Below, piece by piece: positions 21,331 to 29,999 of a DNA stretch of 64,000 nt (positions within the stretch are counted from its first letter, which is position 1; each line of letters starts with the position of its first letter). Location: contig NZ_CP043318.1 in NCBI RefSeq assembly GCF_001984825.2, forward strand, positions 2,232,001 through 2,296,000, written 5' to 3'. The notes under the pieces are model-generated. The model was given only the letters and a program-made list of their open reading frames with translations. It was not told where the DNA came from and searched no databases. Made by a program: the position numbers and the translations under genes. The stretch is from Enterobacter chengduensis (lineage in GTDB: Bacteria; Pseudomonadota; Gammaproteobacteria; Enterobacterales; Enterobacteriaceae).

Positions 21331-21349
21331 GCTTTAATCCTTAACGTAA

Positions 21350-21372
21350 AACCCCCTCATGCTGAGGGGGTT
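21350..21372 (-). terminator. Hairpin between malX and malY
   Basis: A perfect 10-bp stem (AACCCCCTCA/TGAGGGGGTT) with a 3-nt loop lies between the malX stop and malY. A short T-run follows on the minus strand. It may partly terminate transcription within the operon. Confidence 0.6.
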
Positions 21373-21378
21373 GAGGCA

Positions 21379-21846
21379 TCAGGCTTCGACCGTTCGCATC
21401 AGGGTGGCCAGCTCGTCCTTCACCGACTGGACCTGCGGGCCGATAACCACCTGCAAATTATGCTGATTTAACTGTACCACGCCGATTGCCCGGTTGGCTT
21501 TCAGGGCGTTGGTGTCCACTTTTGACATATCCGCCACCGACAGACGCAGACGGGTAATGCAGTTATCGAGAGAGGTAATGTTATCCGCACCGCCCAGCGC
21601 CGCGAGAATCGCTGGCGTGTTATAGCCGGATTTGCCGACGGTGCCTGCGACAGCCTGCTCGACGCTGGAGGCTGTTTCAACATCACGACCCGGCGTTTTC
21701 AGGTTGAAGCGGGTAATCGCGAAGCGGAAGATGCCGTAGTACACCGCAAACCAGATGGCCGCCACGACCGGCACCAGATACCACTTGGTGGACAATCCGT
21801 GCAGGATCCCGAACACCACGAAGTCAATCACGTTGCCGTCGGTGTT
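21379..21846 (-). pseudogene. malX: malX 3' fragment (EIIC end and EIIB domain)
   Basis: About 155 residues of the C-terminal part of the maltose/glucose PTS permease MalX, starting at NTDGNVIDFVVFGILHGLSTKWYLVPVV and ending at the native stop. It keeps the EIIB phosphorylation site cysteine in SLDNCITRLRL. The 5' part of the same gene is at 34115-35243 on the far side of the inserted element. A GTG at 21849, within the element, could start this frame, but no Shine-Dalgarno precedes it. I call it a non-functional fragment. Confidence 0.95.
21842..21846. other. Left attachment-site core (attL) of the malX element
   Basis: The 5-bp core GTGTT marks the left chromosome-element junction. To its left is native malX sequence; to its right is foreign sequence. 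Joining the left flank and one core to the sequence after the matching core at 34115-34119 restores malX in frame. Confidence 0.9.
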
Positions 21847-21849
21847 CAC

Positions 21850-22264
21850 TGAAGTGTAATGGGTATAATTGATATTTGCCGATGTACACTGTGAACAATC
21901 AGGTTACTGCAATGTTGAAAATTACAGCTCCCACTCAACTGTGTATGCCGGAAGGAAGCCAAAGACAAGATTGTAAATCCCTTTGAATTTCTCCGTTGTT
22001 ACCAACACCCCACACAATCATCATCCCTCTTTTATCAAGGCATGATTTCCGTTGCCCCCTTTCACTCCTTCTGATATGATAATGAGTTATTATAAATATT
22101 TCCGTAAACTTTGTTCCGTAGTATTTCTCTCCTCGAAAACATCCCCAACGTCAGATGCAAGGCGGCTTTGCGCTATCGCAAATGCCATCGTTTTACCGTG
22201 GTTTTAGGTAGTAACTATGTAGGGGGTGTGATCTCTTTCTGAGTACAAAAAGGTTAATTTAACA
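21850..22264. other. Non-coding left end of the element
   Basis: About 415 bp between attL and the Rep-like gene with no credible coding frame. In an excised circle this segment would lie directly upstream of the large serine recombinase gene, so it may carry that gene's promoter as well as that of rep. I see no strong operator. Confidence 0.5.
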
Positions 22265-22987
22265 ATGATGCAACAATCACAAACCCTATTCGAATCGTCG
22301 GTTTTATCGGCAACAAGTTTTCGTACCGTCTACCATGAACACGGACGTTACAAAACAATTAATGGCAACTCCTTTGTTCATGATGGTCATGCATACCGGA
22401 TTAACACAAGAATCGGCTCTGGTGTTCGTCATGACATACTTATTTCAACAATCAACGAACTGAACGCAATCCTGAAGCTCTACAGTCGAGTGTTCCTTAC
22501 CCGTTTTGATCTCCACCTCCCTGAGTTCACTTCTGTTGAAGCAGGTAACAAATACATACGCAACTTGTTCAAACGATTACGTGACCGCCTAGGGTCTGGG
22601 AATAACGGTTTATCGGAACCTATTATCGATTTTGCTTACGGTTGGGTTTGCGAACAGGAAAAGGCTTCACAACCCCATTACCATTGCTGGATTGCACTTC
22701 CACATCGTTCGGTAAGATGGTTTGGAACGCCAGAAAGAGGGATCGCTGGTATTATTACGGAAATCTGGATGAAACTGACAGGTGGTAAAGCAACGCTGGT
22801 AAACTTGGCTAAAGCCACTAAAGACTATCCCGATCACTACGTCATTCATCGTGAACATCCTTCATCACTCGAAGGTCCGGTATTCTGGCTTTCTTACCTG
22901 GCAAAAGAACGCGGTAAAGCGCAAACAGGGAAGGGAACGCGCATGTACTCAACATCAAAATTGAGTAGCAAAGTACTGAATTCGTAA
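22265..22987 (+). CDS. HUH-type replication initiator-like protein (inovirus Gp2/YagK-YfjJ family)
   Basis: The 240-aa product resembles the inovirus Gp2/YagK-YfjJ C-terminal domain proteins found in filamentous phages and P4-like satellites. Residues ~135-147 read SQPHYHCWIALP, an HxH metal-binding motif followed by a proline, as in HUH endonucleases. Near the C-terminus, FWLSYLAKERGK gives a YxxK pattern that fits the catalytic tyrosine motif. Such proteins nick an origin for rolling-circle replication. The assignment is from motif reading. The short sequence after YLAK suggests a minimal single-domain Rep without a helicase. Confidence 0.7.
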   Translation: MMQQSQTLFESSVLSATSFRTVYHEHGRYKTINGNSFVHDGHAYRINTRIGSGVRHDILISTINELNAILKLYSRVFLTRFDLHLPEFTSVEAGNKYIRNLFKRLRDRLGSGNNGLSEPIIDFAYGWVCEQEKASQPHYHCWIALPHRSVRWFGTPERGIAGIITEIWMKLTGGKATLVNLAKATKDYPDHYVIHREHPSSLEGPVFWLSYLAKERGKAQTGKGTRMYSTSKLSSKVLNS

Positions 22988-23656
22988 ATATCGCACAGGA
23001 AGCCCGTAGCGCGTTTTTCTTTCCAAGGTATGCAATCGCATTACCCATATCATGAAAATCGCTTACAGCCTCGCTCAGAGCGTTTTAAGGCATGATTTGT
23101 TCCTGGTTAACTTTATGCTTCGGTCAGATGCATGATAGTTCAACTATAGTTGCTATGCTGATACATTCATACATTACTTCAAAATTCCGAGCGCAGCGAG
23201 GGACACGAACGTAGTGAGTGTCTGTGTACTATGTACTGTTTATAATATTTATATTTTATATATAGAAAAAACAGTACATTTCCGTATGTTTTTTAATCAA
23301 CGCTAACTATCCGTCTTCGCTTCGCTTGACGGAACTCGCTTCGCTCGCGGTCTTGTTTTTGGGTTGTTGGAACGTGCCCGTCATTCTTGATGCATGTTCC
23401 AGTTCCCTTTAATCGTAGGAAGACTTAATCCCACTTTTTGCTTGGCTGAGACCTCTTCATATTGGCTTCCAGAAGTCGCTTACGAATATCTGTTGCAACC
23501 GCCTAACTTTTACCTACCTTCCTTGCTCGGTCAAGACCTTCTTTAGTTCTCTATGCAATGTGTAGTCTATTGATATAATTAGTATTTTATTCGAGATTAT
23601 GTAATTGTGTGAAAAAGGATGAAAAACACACTTTTTGTATTAGCATTAGCCTCCGT
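22988..23656. other. Structured non-coding region downstream of the Rep-like gene
   Basis: About 670 bp with no credible gene. It contains hairpins (GACAC...GTGTC at 23202-23222; CCGTC...GACGG at 23311-23332), the repeated words GAGCGCAGCGAG, CGCTTCGCTT and CGCTTCGCTC, and the large inverted repeat described separately. The position next to a rep gene suggests an origin region. Confidence 0.5.
23231..23279. repeat. 11-bp inverted repeat around an AT-rich core
   Basis: Perfect arms ATGTACTGTTT (23231-23241) and AAACAGTACAT (23269-23279) flank a 27-bp spacer made almost only of A and T. The form resembles a cruciform or replication-origin structure, but a transcription operator is also possible. 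Confidence 0.7.
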
Positions 23657-23727
23657 TGACCTGCTCCCCGTTGATTAGTACACCCCGATGTTAGTAATGT
23701 CTTCATAAGCCACATGAGGACATCCCC

Positions 23728-23991
23728 ATGAAGAAGCGTTTTTCCGACGAACAGATCATCAGTATTCTCCGCGAAGCCGAAGCTGGGGTACCCGCCCGTG
23801 AACTCTGCCGCAAGCATGCCATTTCCGATGCCACGTTTTACACCTGGCGTAAGAAGTATGGCGGTATGGAGGTGCCTGAAGTTAAGCGCCTGAAGTCGCT
23901 TGAGGAAGAGAACACCAGACTCAAGAAGCTGCTTGCCGAAGCCATGCTGGATAAAGAGGCGCTTCAGGTGGCTCTTGGGCGAAAGTACTGA
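23728..23991 (+). CDS. IS3-family transposase OrfA, copy 1
   Basis: An 87-aa helix-turn-helix and leucine-zipper protein ([17 protein letters not shown] ... [24 protein letters not shown], then [22 protein letters not shown]), the DNA-binding half of IS3-family transposases. The orfB frame lies at -1 relative to it and is open from near the orfA end, so an OrfAB fusion by -1 frameshifting is expected. Confidence 0.93.
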   Translation: MKKRFSDEQIISILREAEAGVPARELCRKHAISDATFYTWRKKYGGMEVPEVKRLKSLEEENTRLKKLLAEAMLDKEALQVALGRKY

Positions 23992-24014
23992 CGACAGACC
24001 AGAAGCGGGAAGCC

Positions 24015-24848
24015 GTGATGTTGATGTGTGATGCGACCGGTCTGTCGCAACGTCGTGCCTGCAGGCTTACAGGTTTATCCCTGTCGACCTGCCGCTATGA
24101 GGCTCACCGTCCGGCTGCTGATGCGCATTTATCAGGGCGCATCACTGAGCTGGCACTGGAGCGCAGGCGTTTTGGCTACCGTCGTATTTGGCAGTTGCTG
24201 CGCCGTGAAGGGCTTCATGTTAATCATAAGCGCGTGTACCGGCTTTATCACCTCAGTGGCCTGGGCGTAAAACGCAGAAGACGTCGTAAAGGGCTGGCAA
24301 CAGAACGTCTGCCGCTGCTCCGTCCGGCGGCGCCCAATCTGACCTGGTCGATGGATTTCGTCATGGACGCACTTTCCACCGGTCGCAGGATCAAGTGTCT
24401 TACCTGCGTCGATGATTTCACAAAGGAATGCCTGACGGTCACTGTTGCCTTTGGGATTTCAGGCGTTCAGGTCACGCGTATTCTGGACAGCATTGCACTG
24501 TTTCGAGGCTATCCGGCGACGATAAGAACTGACCAGGGGCCGGAGTTCACTTGCCGTGCACTGGATCAATGGGCCTTTGAGCATGGTGTTGAGTTGCGCT
24601 TAATCCAGCCGGGCAAGCCAACGCAGAACGGATTTATTGAGAGCTTTAACGGACGATTTCGCGATGAATGTTTGAATGAGCACTGGTTCAGCGATATCGT
24701 TCATGCCAGGAAAATTATTAATGACTGGCGGCAGGATTATAACGAATGCCGCCCGCACTCCACGCTGAATTATCAGACACCGTCTGAATTTGCAGCGGGC
24801 TGGAGAAAGGGTCATTCTGAGAATGAAGATTCCGACGTTACTAACTGA
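24015..24848 (+). CDS. IS3-family transposase OrfB (DDE integrase), copy 1
   Basis: The 277-aa catalytic subunit has the integrase core with the DDE residues in [21 protein letters not shown] and [17 protein letters not shown], and an upstream HTH_21-type region ([16 protein letters not shown]). The frame opens with GTG but is also open upstream ([10 protein letters not shown]), which supports synthesis as an OrfAB fusion. It is intact and probably active. Confidence 0.94.
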   Translation: MMLMCDATGLSQRRACRLTGLSLSTCRYEAHRPAADAHLSGRITELALERRRFGYRRIWQLLRREGLHVNHKRVYRLYHLSGLGVKRRRRRKGLATERLPLLRPAAPNLTWSMDFVMDALSTGRRIKCLTCVDDFTKECLTVTVAFGISGVQVTRILDSIALFRGYPATIRTDQGPEFTCRALDQWAFEHGVELRLIQPGKPTQNGFIESFNGRFRDECLNEHWFSDIVHARKIINDWRQDYNECRPHSTLNYQTPSEFAAGWRKGHSENEDSDVTN

Positions 24849-24907
24849 GTGTTGTATCTAATCGTGGGGGCAGGTCAGGGCAGCAAATACTGTTATCAAG
24901 TCCGTTT

Positions 24908-25522
24908 TTAACACAAAAGCTCTTTCTTGATTCGGTAAAAGGTGGCGCGGCTGATACCTGCCGCTTTCATGATGTGGGCTGGTTTAACATTCTGCGCCAG
25001 CATTTCGCGAACAGTTTCACGGGCTTCCATATCTTTTTCTTTCCCCGTATACAAACCTGCCAGTTTTGCTCTCTCGATCCCCTGTGCCTGGCGTTTACGG
25101 CGGGTTTCATAATCTTGTCGTGCCATTGTCGCAAGGATATCGATCAGCATAGCATTGACTGCCCGAAGAATGCCGCTAGTAAGGTCGTTACCAGACATTT
25201 CAACCATCTGCCAGCTTGTTGGCAAATCCATCGAAACAATAACCAGTCCTTTACTGTTCAGCGTAGCTTTGAGTTCAGCCCATTCTTCATGTTGAAGACG
25301 ACTGAGACGGTCAATCGCTTCAATTAGAATCAAATCGCCAGGCCGTGCTTCGGCAAGTAGGTGCATCAGTTCCACACGTTCCAGCTTCGCACCGCTGGCA
25401 TTCTCAATGTATTCTCCGGCTACTTGCCAGTTTTTGCTTTGCGCAAATTCGCGCAGGCTAACTAATGCACGATCAGCATGTTGGCCTTCGGTAGATGCAC
25501 GGCAATAGATACGGACATTCAT
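24908..25522 (-). CDS. Small serine recombinase (resolvase/invertase family)
   Basis: A ~204-aa resolvase starting MNVRIYCRASTEGQHADRAL, with the catalytic serine in YCRAS and the conserved EAIDRLSRLQHEEWAEL segment. The C-terminal helix-turn-helix is HIMKAAGISRATFYRIKKELL. I chose the ATG at 25522, preceded by AAGAGA; an upstream ATG at 25558 adds 12 unconserved residues. Such enzymes resolve multimers or cointegrates at a res site, and a res-like palindrome lies just upstream. Confidence 0.9.
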   Translation of the reverse strand: MNVRIYCRASTEGQHADRALVSLREFAQSKNWQVAGEYIENASGAKLERVELMHLLAEARPGDLILIEAIDRLSRLQHEEWAELKATLNSKGLVIVSMDLPTSWQMVEMSGNDLTSGILRAVNAMLIDILATMARQDYETRRKRQAQGIERAKLAGLYTGKEKDMEARETVREMLAQNVKPAHIMKAAGISRATFYRIKKELLC

Positions 25523-25555
25523 TATGCATTCTCTTTTGAGTATTAAATTGATACC

Positions 25556-25625
25556 CATATGATACAGTGCGTGTTTTTATTGTCAATAGAGTCAAATTTA
25601 ACCCTATTGATACTGTGTGTCATGG
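25556..25625. promoter_or_regulatory. Res-like site upstream of the small resolvase
   Basis: A 28-bp imperfect palindrome with arms TCAATAGAGT (25583-25592) and ACCCTATTGA (25601-25610) is flanked by near-direct repeats TGATACAGTGCGTG and TGATACTGTGTGTC. Dyad sites of about 28 bp next to the gene are typical of resolvase res subsites, which also act as operators. Function is inferred. Confidence 0.5.
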
Positions 25626-26217
25626 TCTTTATCAGGTATACCTAAAAGAGATATTGTTCGGATGGTATTCAGATCTTGCTTGGGGTATACGATTTGGTCA
25701 GTTTCTGTAGCTGAAGCACTCCGGTTTCATTTCAGCAGGTCTTAATCAAATTCAGTGTGCCATACATGCGGCACGAAAAAGTCTGGCATCAATGTGACCA
25801 GTTCTATCACCCACCACAGTCACTACAGTGGCCACACAGTTGGGGACCCAAAGGATGTTGTTTACCATTTTGCAATGGTTGACAGCTACCCGAAAGCAAC
25901 TCCTCTTCGAGAGCGCTCAATTCCTCAGTTAATCGGGTTTGCAATTTTAGTTTGTTGAACCCATCCACACTGGGCGTAAGTGTATAGTTGTGATAACTGT
26001 CAACTTTTCTTCTCTCTTCTGTTCAGAATAAATTAATGTTCAGGCGTTATGATAAATAGATGTTATCGCCACCATGGCGCGGTCTTTACAGGAATAAATC
26101 TCACCATTTTTATATTTTCACCACAGTACCTCAAAATTTCATATACCAAAACTGAACTTGGCCGGGTAGTATTGGCTGCTTAGTATTAACTGTAGATGCT
26201 GTTATTAGGAGTTTCAG
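25626..26217. other. Non-coding region between resolvase and CDF transporter
   Basis: About 590 bp of AT-rich sequence. A 67-codon frame (25755-25958) starts with CHTCGTKK and may be a decayed gene, but I could not support it. The promoter for the cargo cluster presumably lies in the right part. Confidence 0.5.
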
Positions 26218-27156
26218 GTGCAGGTAAACAAACTTACGGATGATATTGATATTAGTTCTCATGAGCGTTTCCTCGCGGCCCGTAAAAGCACATGGGTTAG
26301 TGTGCTTGTTAATTGTTTTCTGACATCCGGGCAAGTGATTACTGGCGTATTTTCCGGATCTCAGGGGCTTATTGCGGATGGTATCCATTCTCTGTCTGAT
26401 TTAGTTTCAGACTTTGTGGTGCTTATTGCTAATCATAAAAGTAAAAAAAATCCCGATGATGACCATCACTACGGGCATCATCGTTATGAAAATGGTGCAT
26501 CATTAATTCTGGGGACAATTTTATTCATTGTTGGCATCGGGATGTTATGGTCAGCAGCAAATAAAATGCAACAACCAGATGATATTCCTCAGGTACATAT
26601 TGTTGCTCTGTGGGTGGCCTTAGCCGCACTGGTTATCAAAGAGCTTCTTTTTCGCTATATGCTGGCAGTAGCAACCCGAGTAAAATCCACTATGCTGGTT
26701 GCCAATGCCTGGCATGCCCGCTCTGATGCCGCCTCATCTTTGGTGGTGGCTATTGGTATTATTGGTAGTTTATCAGGGTTTAAATTGCTTGATCCGGTAG
26801 CTGCACTGGTTGTGGGACTGATTGTGACCAGAATGGGATATTCATTTATGTCAGATTCGCTTCATGACTTGATGGACAGGGCCGTGGATATTGAAACTGA
26901 AAATAGTATAAAAACAACATTATTGTCCACGCCTGGGGTCGAAGGCATCCATGACCTCAAGACCAGAAAAATGGGGGACCTTGTTGTGGTTGATGTTCAT
27001 CTGGAAATTGATGGTGATTTATCAGTGAAAGTAGGACATGACATTGCTGTTTTGGCCAGGAAATCAGTTTTAGATAATCATCATGTTTTAAATGTTATGA
27101 CACATGTTGACCCTTATTTTAAAGGTGATAATAGTCCTGGTTGCGGGGGCAAATAA
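26218..27156 (+). CDS. Cation diffusion facilitator (FieF-like) metal efflux protein
   Basis: A 312-aa inner-membrane antiporter predicted to export divalent metal (Zn2+, Fe2+ or similar). It aligns by eye with FieF: six hydrophobic helices, a metal site HSLSD (His57, Asp61) in TM2 where FieF has DxxxD, HARSD in TM5, the loop DDHHYGHHRYENGASL, and the cytoplasmic domain with MDRAVD, GVEGIHDLKTRKMGD and a terminal HVDPYF. The His-for-Asp change in TM2 makes zinc selectivity plausible, so the substrate is uncertain. It starts at GTG with TAGGAG upstream and begins the cargo cluster. Confidence 0.9.
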   Translation: MQVNKLTDDIDISSHERFLAARKSTWVSVLVNCFLTSGQVITGVFSGSQGLIADGIHSLSDLVSDFVVLIANHKSKKNPDDDHHYGHHRYENGASLILGTILFIVGIGMLWSAANKMQQPDDIPQVHIVALWVALAALVIKELLFRYMLAVATRVKSTMLVANAWHARSDAASSLVVAIGIIGSLSGFKLLDPVAALVVGLIVTRMGYSFMSDSLHDLMDRAVDIETENSIKTTLLSTPGVEGIHDLKTRKMGDLVVVDVHLEIDGDLSVKVGHDIAVLARKSVLDNHHVLNVMTHVDPYFKGDNSPGCGGK

Positions 27157-27273
27157 TCCTGAAAAATAATATGAATGCTGCTGTTTTTTGAGAAGATTGG
27201 GAAGGGATTATTTTTTTGCGCAATATTACCCCTTCTGACTGTGAAAACGAGAGTAAACAATATGGAGGCTATT

Positions 27274-27648
27274 ATGAGAAAAATTATGCGTACTGTTGTG
27301 ATAGGAGCCACCCTTCTTTTATCCCCCTGTGTAATGGCTGGTTCTGACGGTGTTGAACATGCCATGAAGATGATGAATAAAAGCTACCGCGCAGCACTTA
27401 AGGAGGAGGACGTTACATCCTTCAGGAAAGATATGCGGGAACTGAAAGCAACAGCAGAGTCCATCCTGAACAGCCCTGTAGAAGGGTATGACAGGGAAAC
27501 GTATGTTGCAGGCATGTCACTTCTAATTGATGAGGTAACTGCCGTTGAAAGTACCGCTGAGAAGGAAGGTCTTGACGCCGGGAAAATTGCAGCACAGAAA
27601 CTAGGCAGTCTGATGAGAAAATACCACAATAAACTAGGTGTTGACTGA
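27274..27648 (+). CDS. Periplasmic cytochrome b562-like protein
   Basis: A 124-aa secreted four-helix-bundle protein. The signal peptide MRKIMRTVVIGATLLLSPCVMA is followed by a mature chain with methionines in VEHAMKMMNKSY (helix 1) and a histidine in LMRKYHNKLGVD at the C-terminus, matching the Met/His heme ligands of cytochrome b562. The ATG at 27274 has GGAGG five bases upstream; a longer frame from 27175 is not supported. It lies between a metal exporter and, past an IS remnant, a cytochrome b561-type gene, which suggests a redox or metal role. Confidence 0.85.
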   Translation: MRKIMRTVVIGATLLLSPCVMAGSDGVEHAMKMMNKSYRAALKEEDVTSFRKDMRELKATAESILNSPVEGYDRETYVAGMSLLIDEVTAVESTAEKEGLDAGKIAAQKLGSLMRKYHNKLGVD

Positions 27649-27948
27649 GACCGGGAATTATTCGGTGAAGGTAGATATGCTGGAAAGATATCCCTGAACT
27701 GACATGATACACGTGCCTGTAATCAAGCAGATAGCTATGCACTGGTGAGGAAATTTCACAACGTTATCTTATCTGCAAAATACATATAAAAATGTTGGGG
27801 TAACAAACATGCATTATCAATGCTACATATTTTAGTTTGTTGCCTCAACATAAGTTAAGTACCTATTGGTGTTGCGCGGGGTGGATTCAGGGGGCCAAAT
27901 TATATTTGGTGGTCACGCGTCAGTCTGTGTTTTGTTTGTTGGTCATGA

Positions 27949-28335
27949 TGACCTGCTCCCCGTTGATTAACACACTGATGCCCGTAATGTCTTCATCATC
28001 GGTATGAGACCCTCATTAAGATGCTTTTTTCCGGCAAATAAATCATCAGTATCCTCTTCGAGGCTGGAACAGGGATTCTAAGCCATGTGCTTTGCCGTAA
28101 GAAGATCATTTCCGACGTCACCTAATGTGGCTTGGTGAATGGATTTTGTCATGGCTGCACTCTTCATCGGTCGTCGGATTAAGTGCCGTACGATCCACGT
28201 CGCTTTTGGAATTTCAAGCGTTCAGATATAAGCATTCTGTACAGCATTGCGTTGTTTCGTGGCTATCTGGCGACGATAAGAACCACTCAGGAACCTGAAT
28301 TTACCTGTTGAGTACTGGGCCTTTGAACATGGTTT
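27949..28335 (+). pseudogene. Decayed IS3-family (IS407-type) remnant
   Basis: It begins with the same end as the intact copies (TGACCTGCTCCCCGTTGATTA), continues through a diverged orfA start, then skips to orfB pieces matching [17 protein letters not shown] and VAFGISGVQ...[18 protein letters not shown], with frameshifts and stops. The rest of orfB and the right end are missing. It is inserted between the b562 and b561 genes and predates the intact copies. Confidence 0.85.
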
Positions 28336-28436
28336 GGATATTACTGAGTGCATCTTGGTTTTGAGAAGTTAAGGTTATCATTAATAAAAAGGCATAATAT
28401 TGAGTGGTCAACCAACCTTAAAAAAGTGGCTAAATT

Positions 28437-29018
28437 ATGAACGAAAATTTACGTAATGCTCTTCCTCACAAAAACACACCATTTCTACGTGTGCTGCATA
28501 TCATCGTAGCTGTATTGATTTTATTGCAGATTATTAATTCAAACCTTACCGAAAGCGATGCGCTTAGTGACTATACTCTCACTGGGTTCGTAACATGGTT
28601 CCATGTTATCACTGGGTTATCACTGATTGTCCTTGGGTTTGTCATGCTTGCATGGATGCTGACACAACGAGGATTTCGTTACTATTTTGCCTGGGTGGTC
28701 CTTGATTTTCGAGGTGTGGTTGAAGATATCAAAATGCTGATATCATTCCGTCTTCCTGAAGCTCATGCTGGTGGGATTGCTGCTCTGGTTCAGGGGCTTG
28801 GTGTACTTGCACTATTGGGCGTTGCATTATGTGGTGGATTCTGGTTTGCTCTCAATACTGCTCTTGGCACGTCACCTGTGCTGACAGAAACCGTCCTGCA
28901 TGTGCATAAGTTTCTGACTGTATTTATTGAAACCTATTTCTGGGCACATGGTGCGATGGGGTTGCTGCATATCTTCCTCACCGTTCGTAGCCAAAGGAAA
29001 AATCCCGTTACCGAATAG
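28437..29018 (+). CDS. Cytochrome b561-type (cytochrome b/b6 domain) membrane protein
   Basis: A 193-aa protein with about four transmembrane helices and histidines placed as heme ligands: His21 (RVLHIIVAV), His56 (TWFHVITG), HVHKF and WAHGAMGLLHIF near the C-terminus. The pattern fits the di-heme cytochrome b561/YdhU-type domain that passes electrons between quinol and periplasmic partners. The neighbouring cytochrome b562 could be its partner. No strong Shine-Dalgarno precedes the ATG. Confidence 0.82.
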   Translation: MNENLRNALPHKNTPFLRVLHIIVAVLILLQIINSNLTESDALSDYTLTGFVTWFHVITGLSLIVLGFVMLAWMLTQRGFRYYFAWVVLDFRGVVEDIKMLISFRLPEAHAGGIAALVQGLGVLALLGVALCGGFWFALNTALGTSPVLTETVLHVHKFLTVFIETYFWAHGAMGLLHIFLTVRSQRKNPVTE

Positions 29019-29152
29019 TGCTGTAGGTTTATGATGGATAAGATGCCCTGTAATGGTTGGCTAAAACAGACTATAACCGCGCATTTATCCGTCAATGCAT
29101 TTTCTATTTATCCGTAATTCCGATGAGTATGCGTATTTGAAGGAAAAAATAT

Positions 29153-29842
29153 ATGCATCTTGAACGACATAGTATCGAAAAAGTGGGATGGCTGAGGGCA
29201 GCTGTACTGGGGGCAAATGACGGAATTGTTTCGACAGCGAGCCTTGTTCTTGGGGTTGCATCTGCAAATAGCAGTCCTTCCGGTGTTTTACTTGCAGGTG
29301 TTGCAGGACTGGTTGCCGGAGCTATGTCAATGGCTACAGGGGAATATGTTTCCGTCTCATCTCAGGCGGATACCGAAAACGCAGCACTTGCCCAGGAAAA
29401 AAGGGAGCTGGAAACTGATTATCAGGGAGAGGTGCGGGAACTGACTTCACTTTATATGCAACGTGGACTGGAGCCAGAGCTTGCCCGGCAGGTTGCGGAG
29501 CAACTTATGGTCAAAGATGCCCTGGATGCTCATGCCCGTGAAGAACTGGGGTTGACGGATATAAATTCTGCACAGCCCCTACAGGCAGCTGTCTTTTCTG
29601 CCCTGAGTTTTTCCGCTGGTGCGGTGTTACCCTTAATCGTGGCATGGCTCTCCCCTCTGAAACTGGCTTTTTTGTTGATAATCCTTTCCACCCTTTTTTC
29701 ACTGGCGGTCCTTGGCTATATATCTTCGGTTTTGAGTAAAGCCTCTCCTGTCAGGGCGATCATAAGAATTACGTTCTGGAGTACCATGGCTATGCTTTTG
29801 TCTATGGGGATTGGTCATTTTGCAGGGCAGGCCCTGCTTTAA
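29153..29842 (+). CDS. VIT/CCC1-family iron or manganese transporter
   Basis: A 229-aa membrane protein starting MHLERHSIEKVGWLRAAVLGANDGIVSTASLVLGVA, the family signature, with the MSMATGEYVSVSSQADTE segment after TM2 and a cytoplasmic Glu-rich region (residues ~80-140) that binds metal in characterised VIT1 proteins. Three further helices follow. Plant and yeast members export Fe2+ or Mn2+ from the cytosol to vacuoles; bacterial members are inferred to export or store. GAAGGA precedes the ATG. It closes the cargo cluster. Confidence 0.92.
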   Translation: MHLERHSIEKVGWLRAAVLGANDGIVSTASLVLGVASANSSPSGVLLAGVAGLVAGAMSMATGEYVSVSSQADTENAALAQEKRELETDYQGEVRELTSLYMQRGLEPELARQVAEQLMVKDALDAHAREELGLTDINSAQPLQAAVFSALSFSAGAVLPLIVAWLSPLKLAFLLIILSTLFSLAVLGYISSVLSKASPVRAIIRITFWSTMAMLLSMGIGHFAGQALL

Positions 29843-29999
29843 TGTTATGAAGCACAATTCGAGTACCATCTTACTGGCGATGCTTCGCAAAACAATTTGC
29901 AATGCAGCTCCCTTCAAACTCGATTCCTGCTTGCGCCAATACCTGTTGAAGGGGTGATGGAGGGGATTCTCCCCCTCCATTTCAAGGGCAAGGACAACG

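Larger units (their letters stand above)
23657..24877 (+). mobile_element. IS3-family (IS407-type) insertion sequence, copy 1
   Basis: The element is 1221 bp with imperfect terminal inverted repeats beginning TGACCTGC (left end continues TCCCCGTTGATTAG, right end CCCCACGATTAG when read inward). It encodes two overlapping-phase frames, orfA and orfB. The bases just outside the ends (CCGT left, GGGC right) do not form a direct repeat. An identical-length inverted copy is at 62263-63483. Confidence 0.93.

Noticed and set aside
25755-25958. A 67-codon plus-strand frame (CHTCGTKKSGINV...)
   Set aside because: It has a CxxC at the start, but no ribosome site, no recognised family and no coupling to neighbours. 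It could be a decayed gene; I cannot support it.
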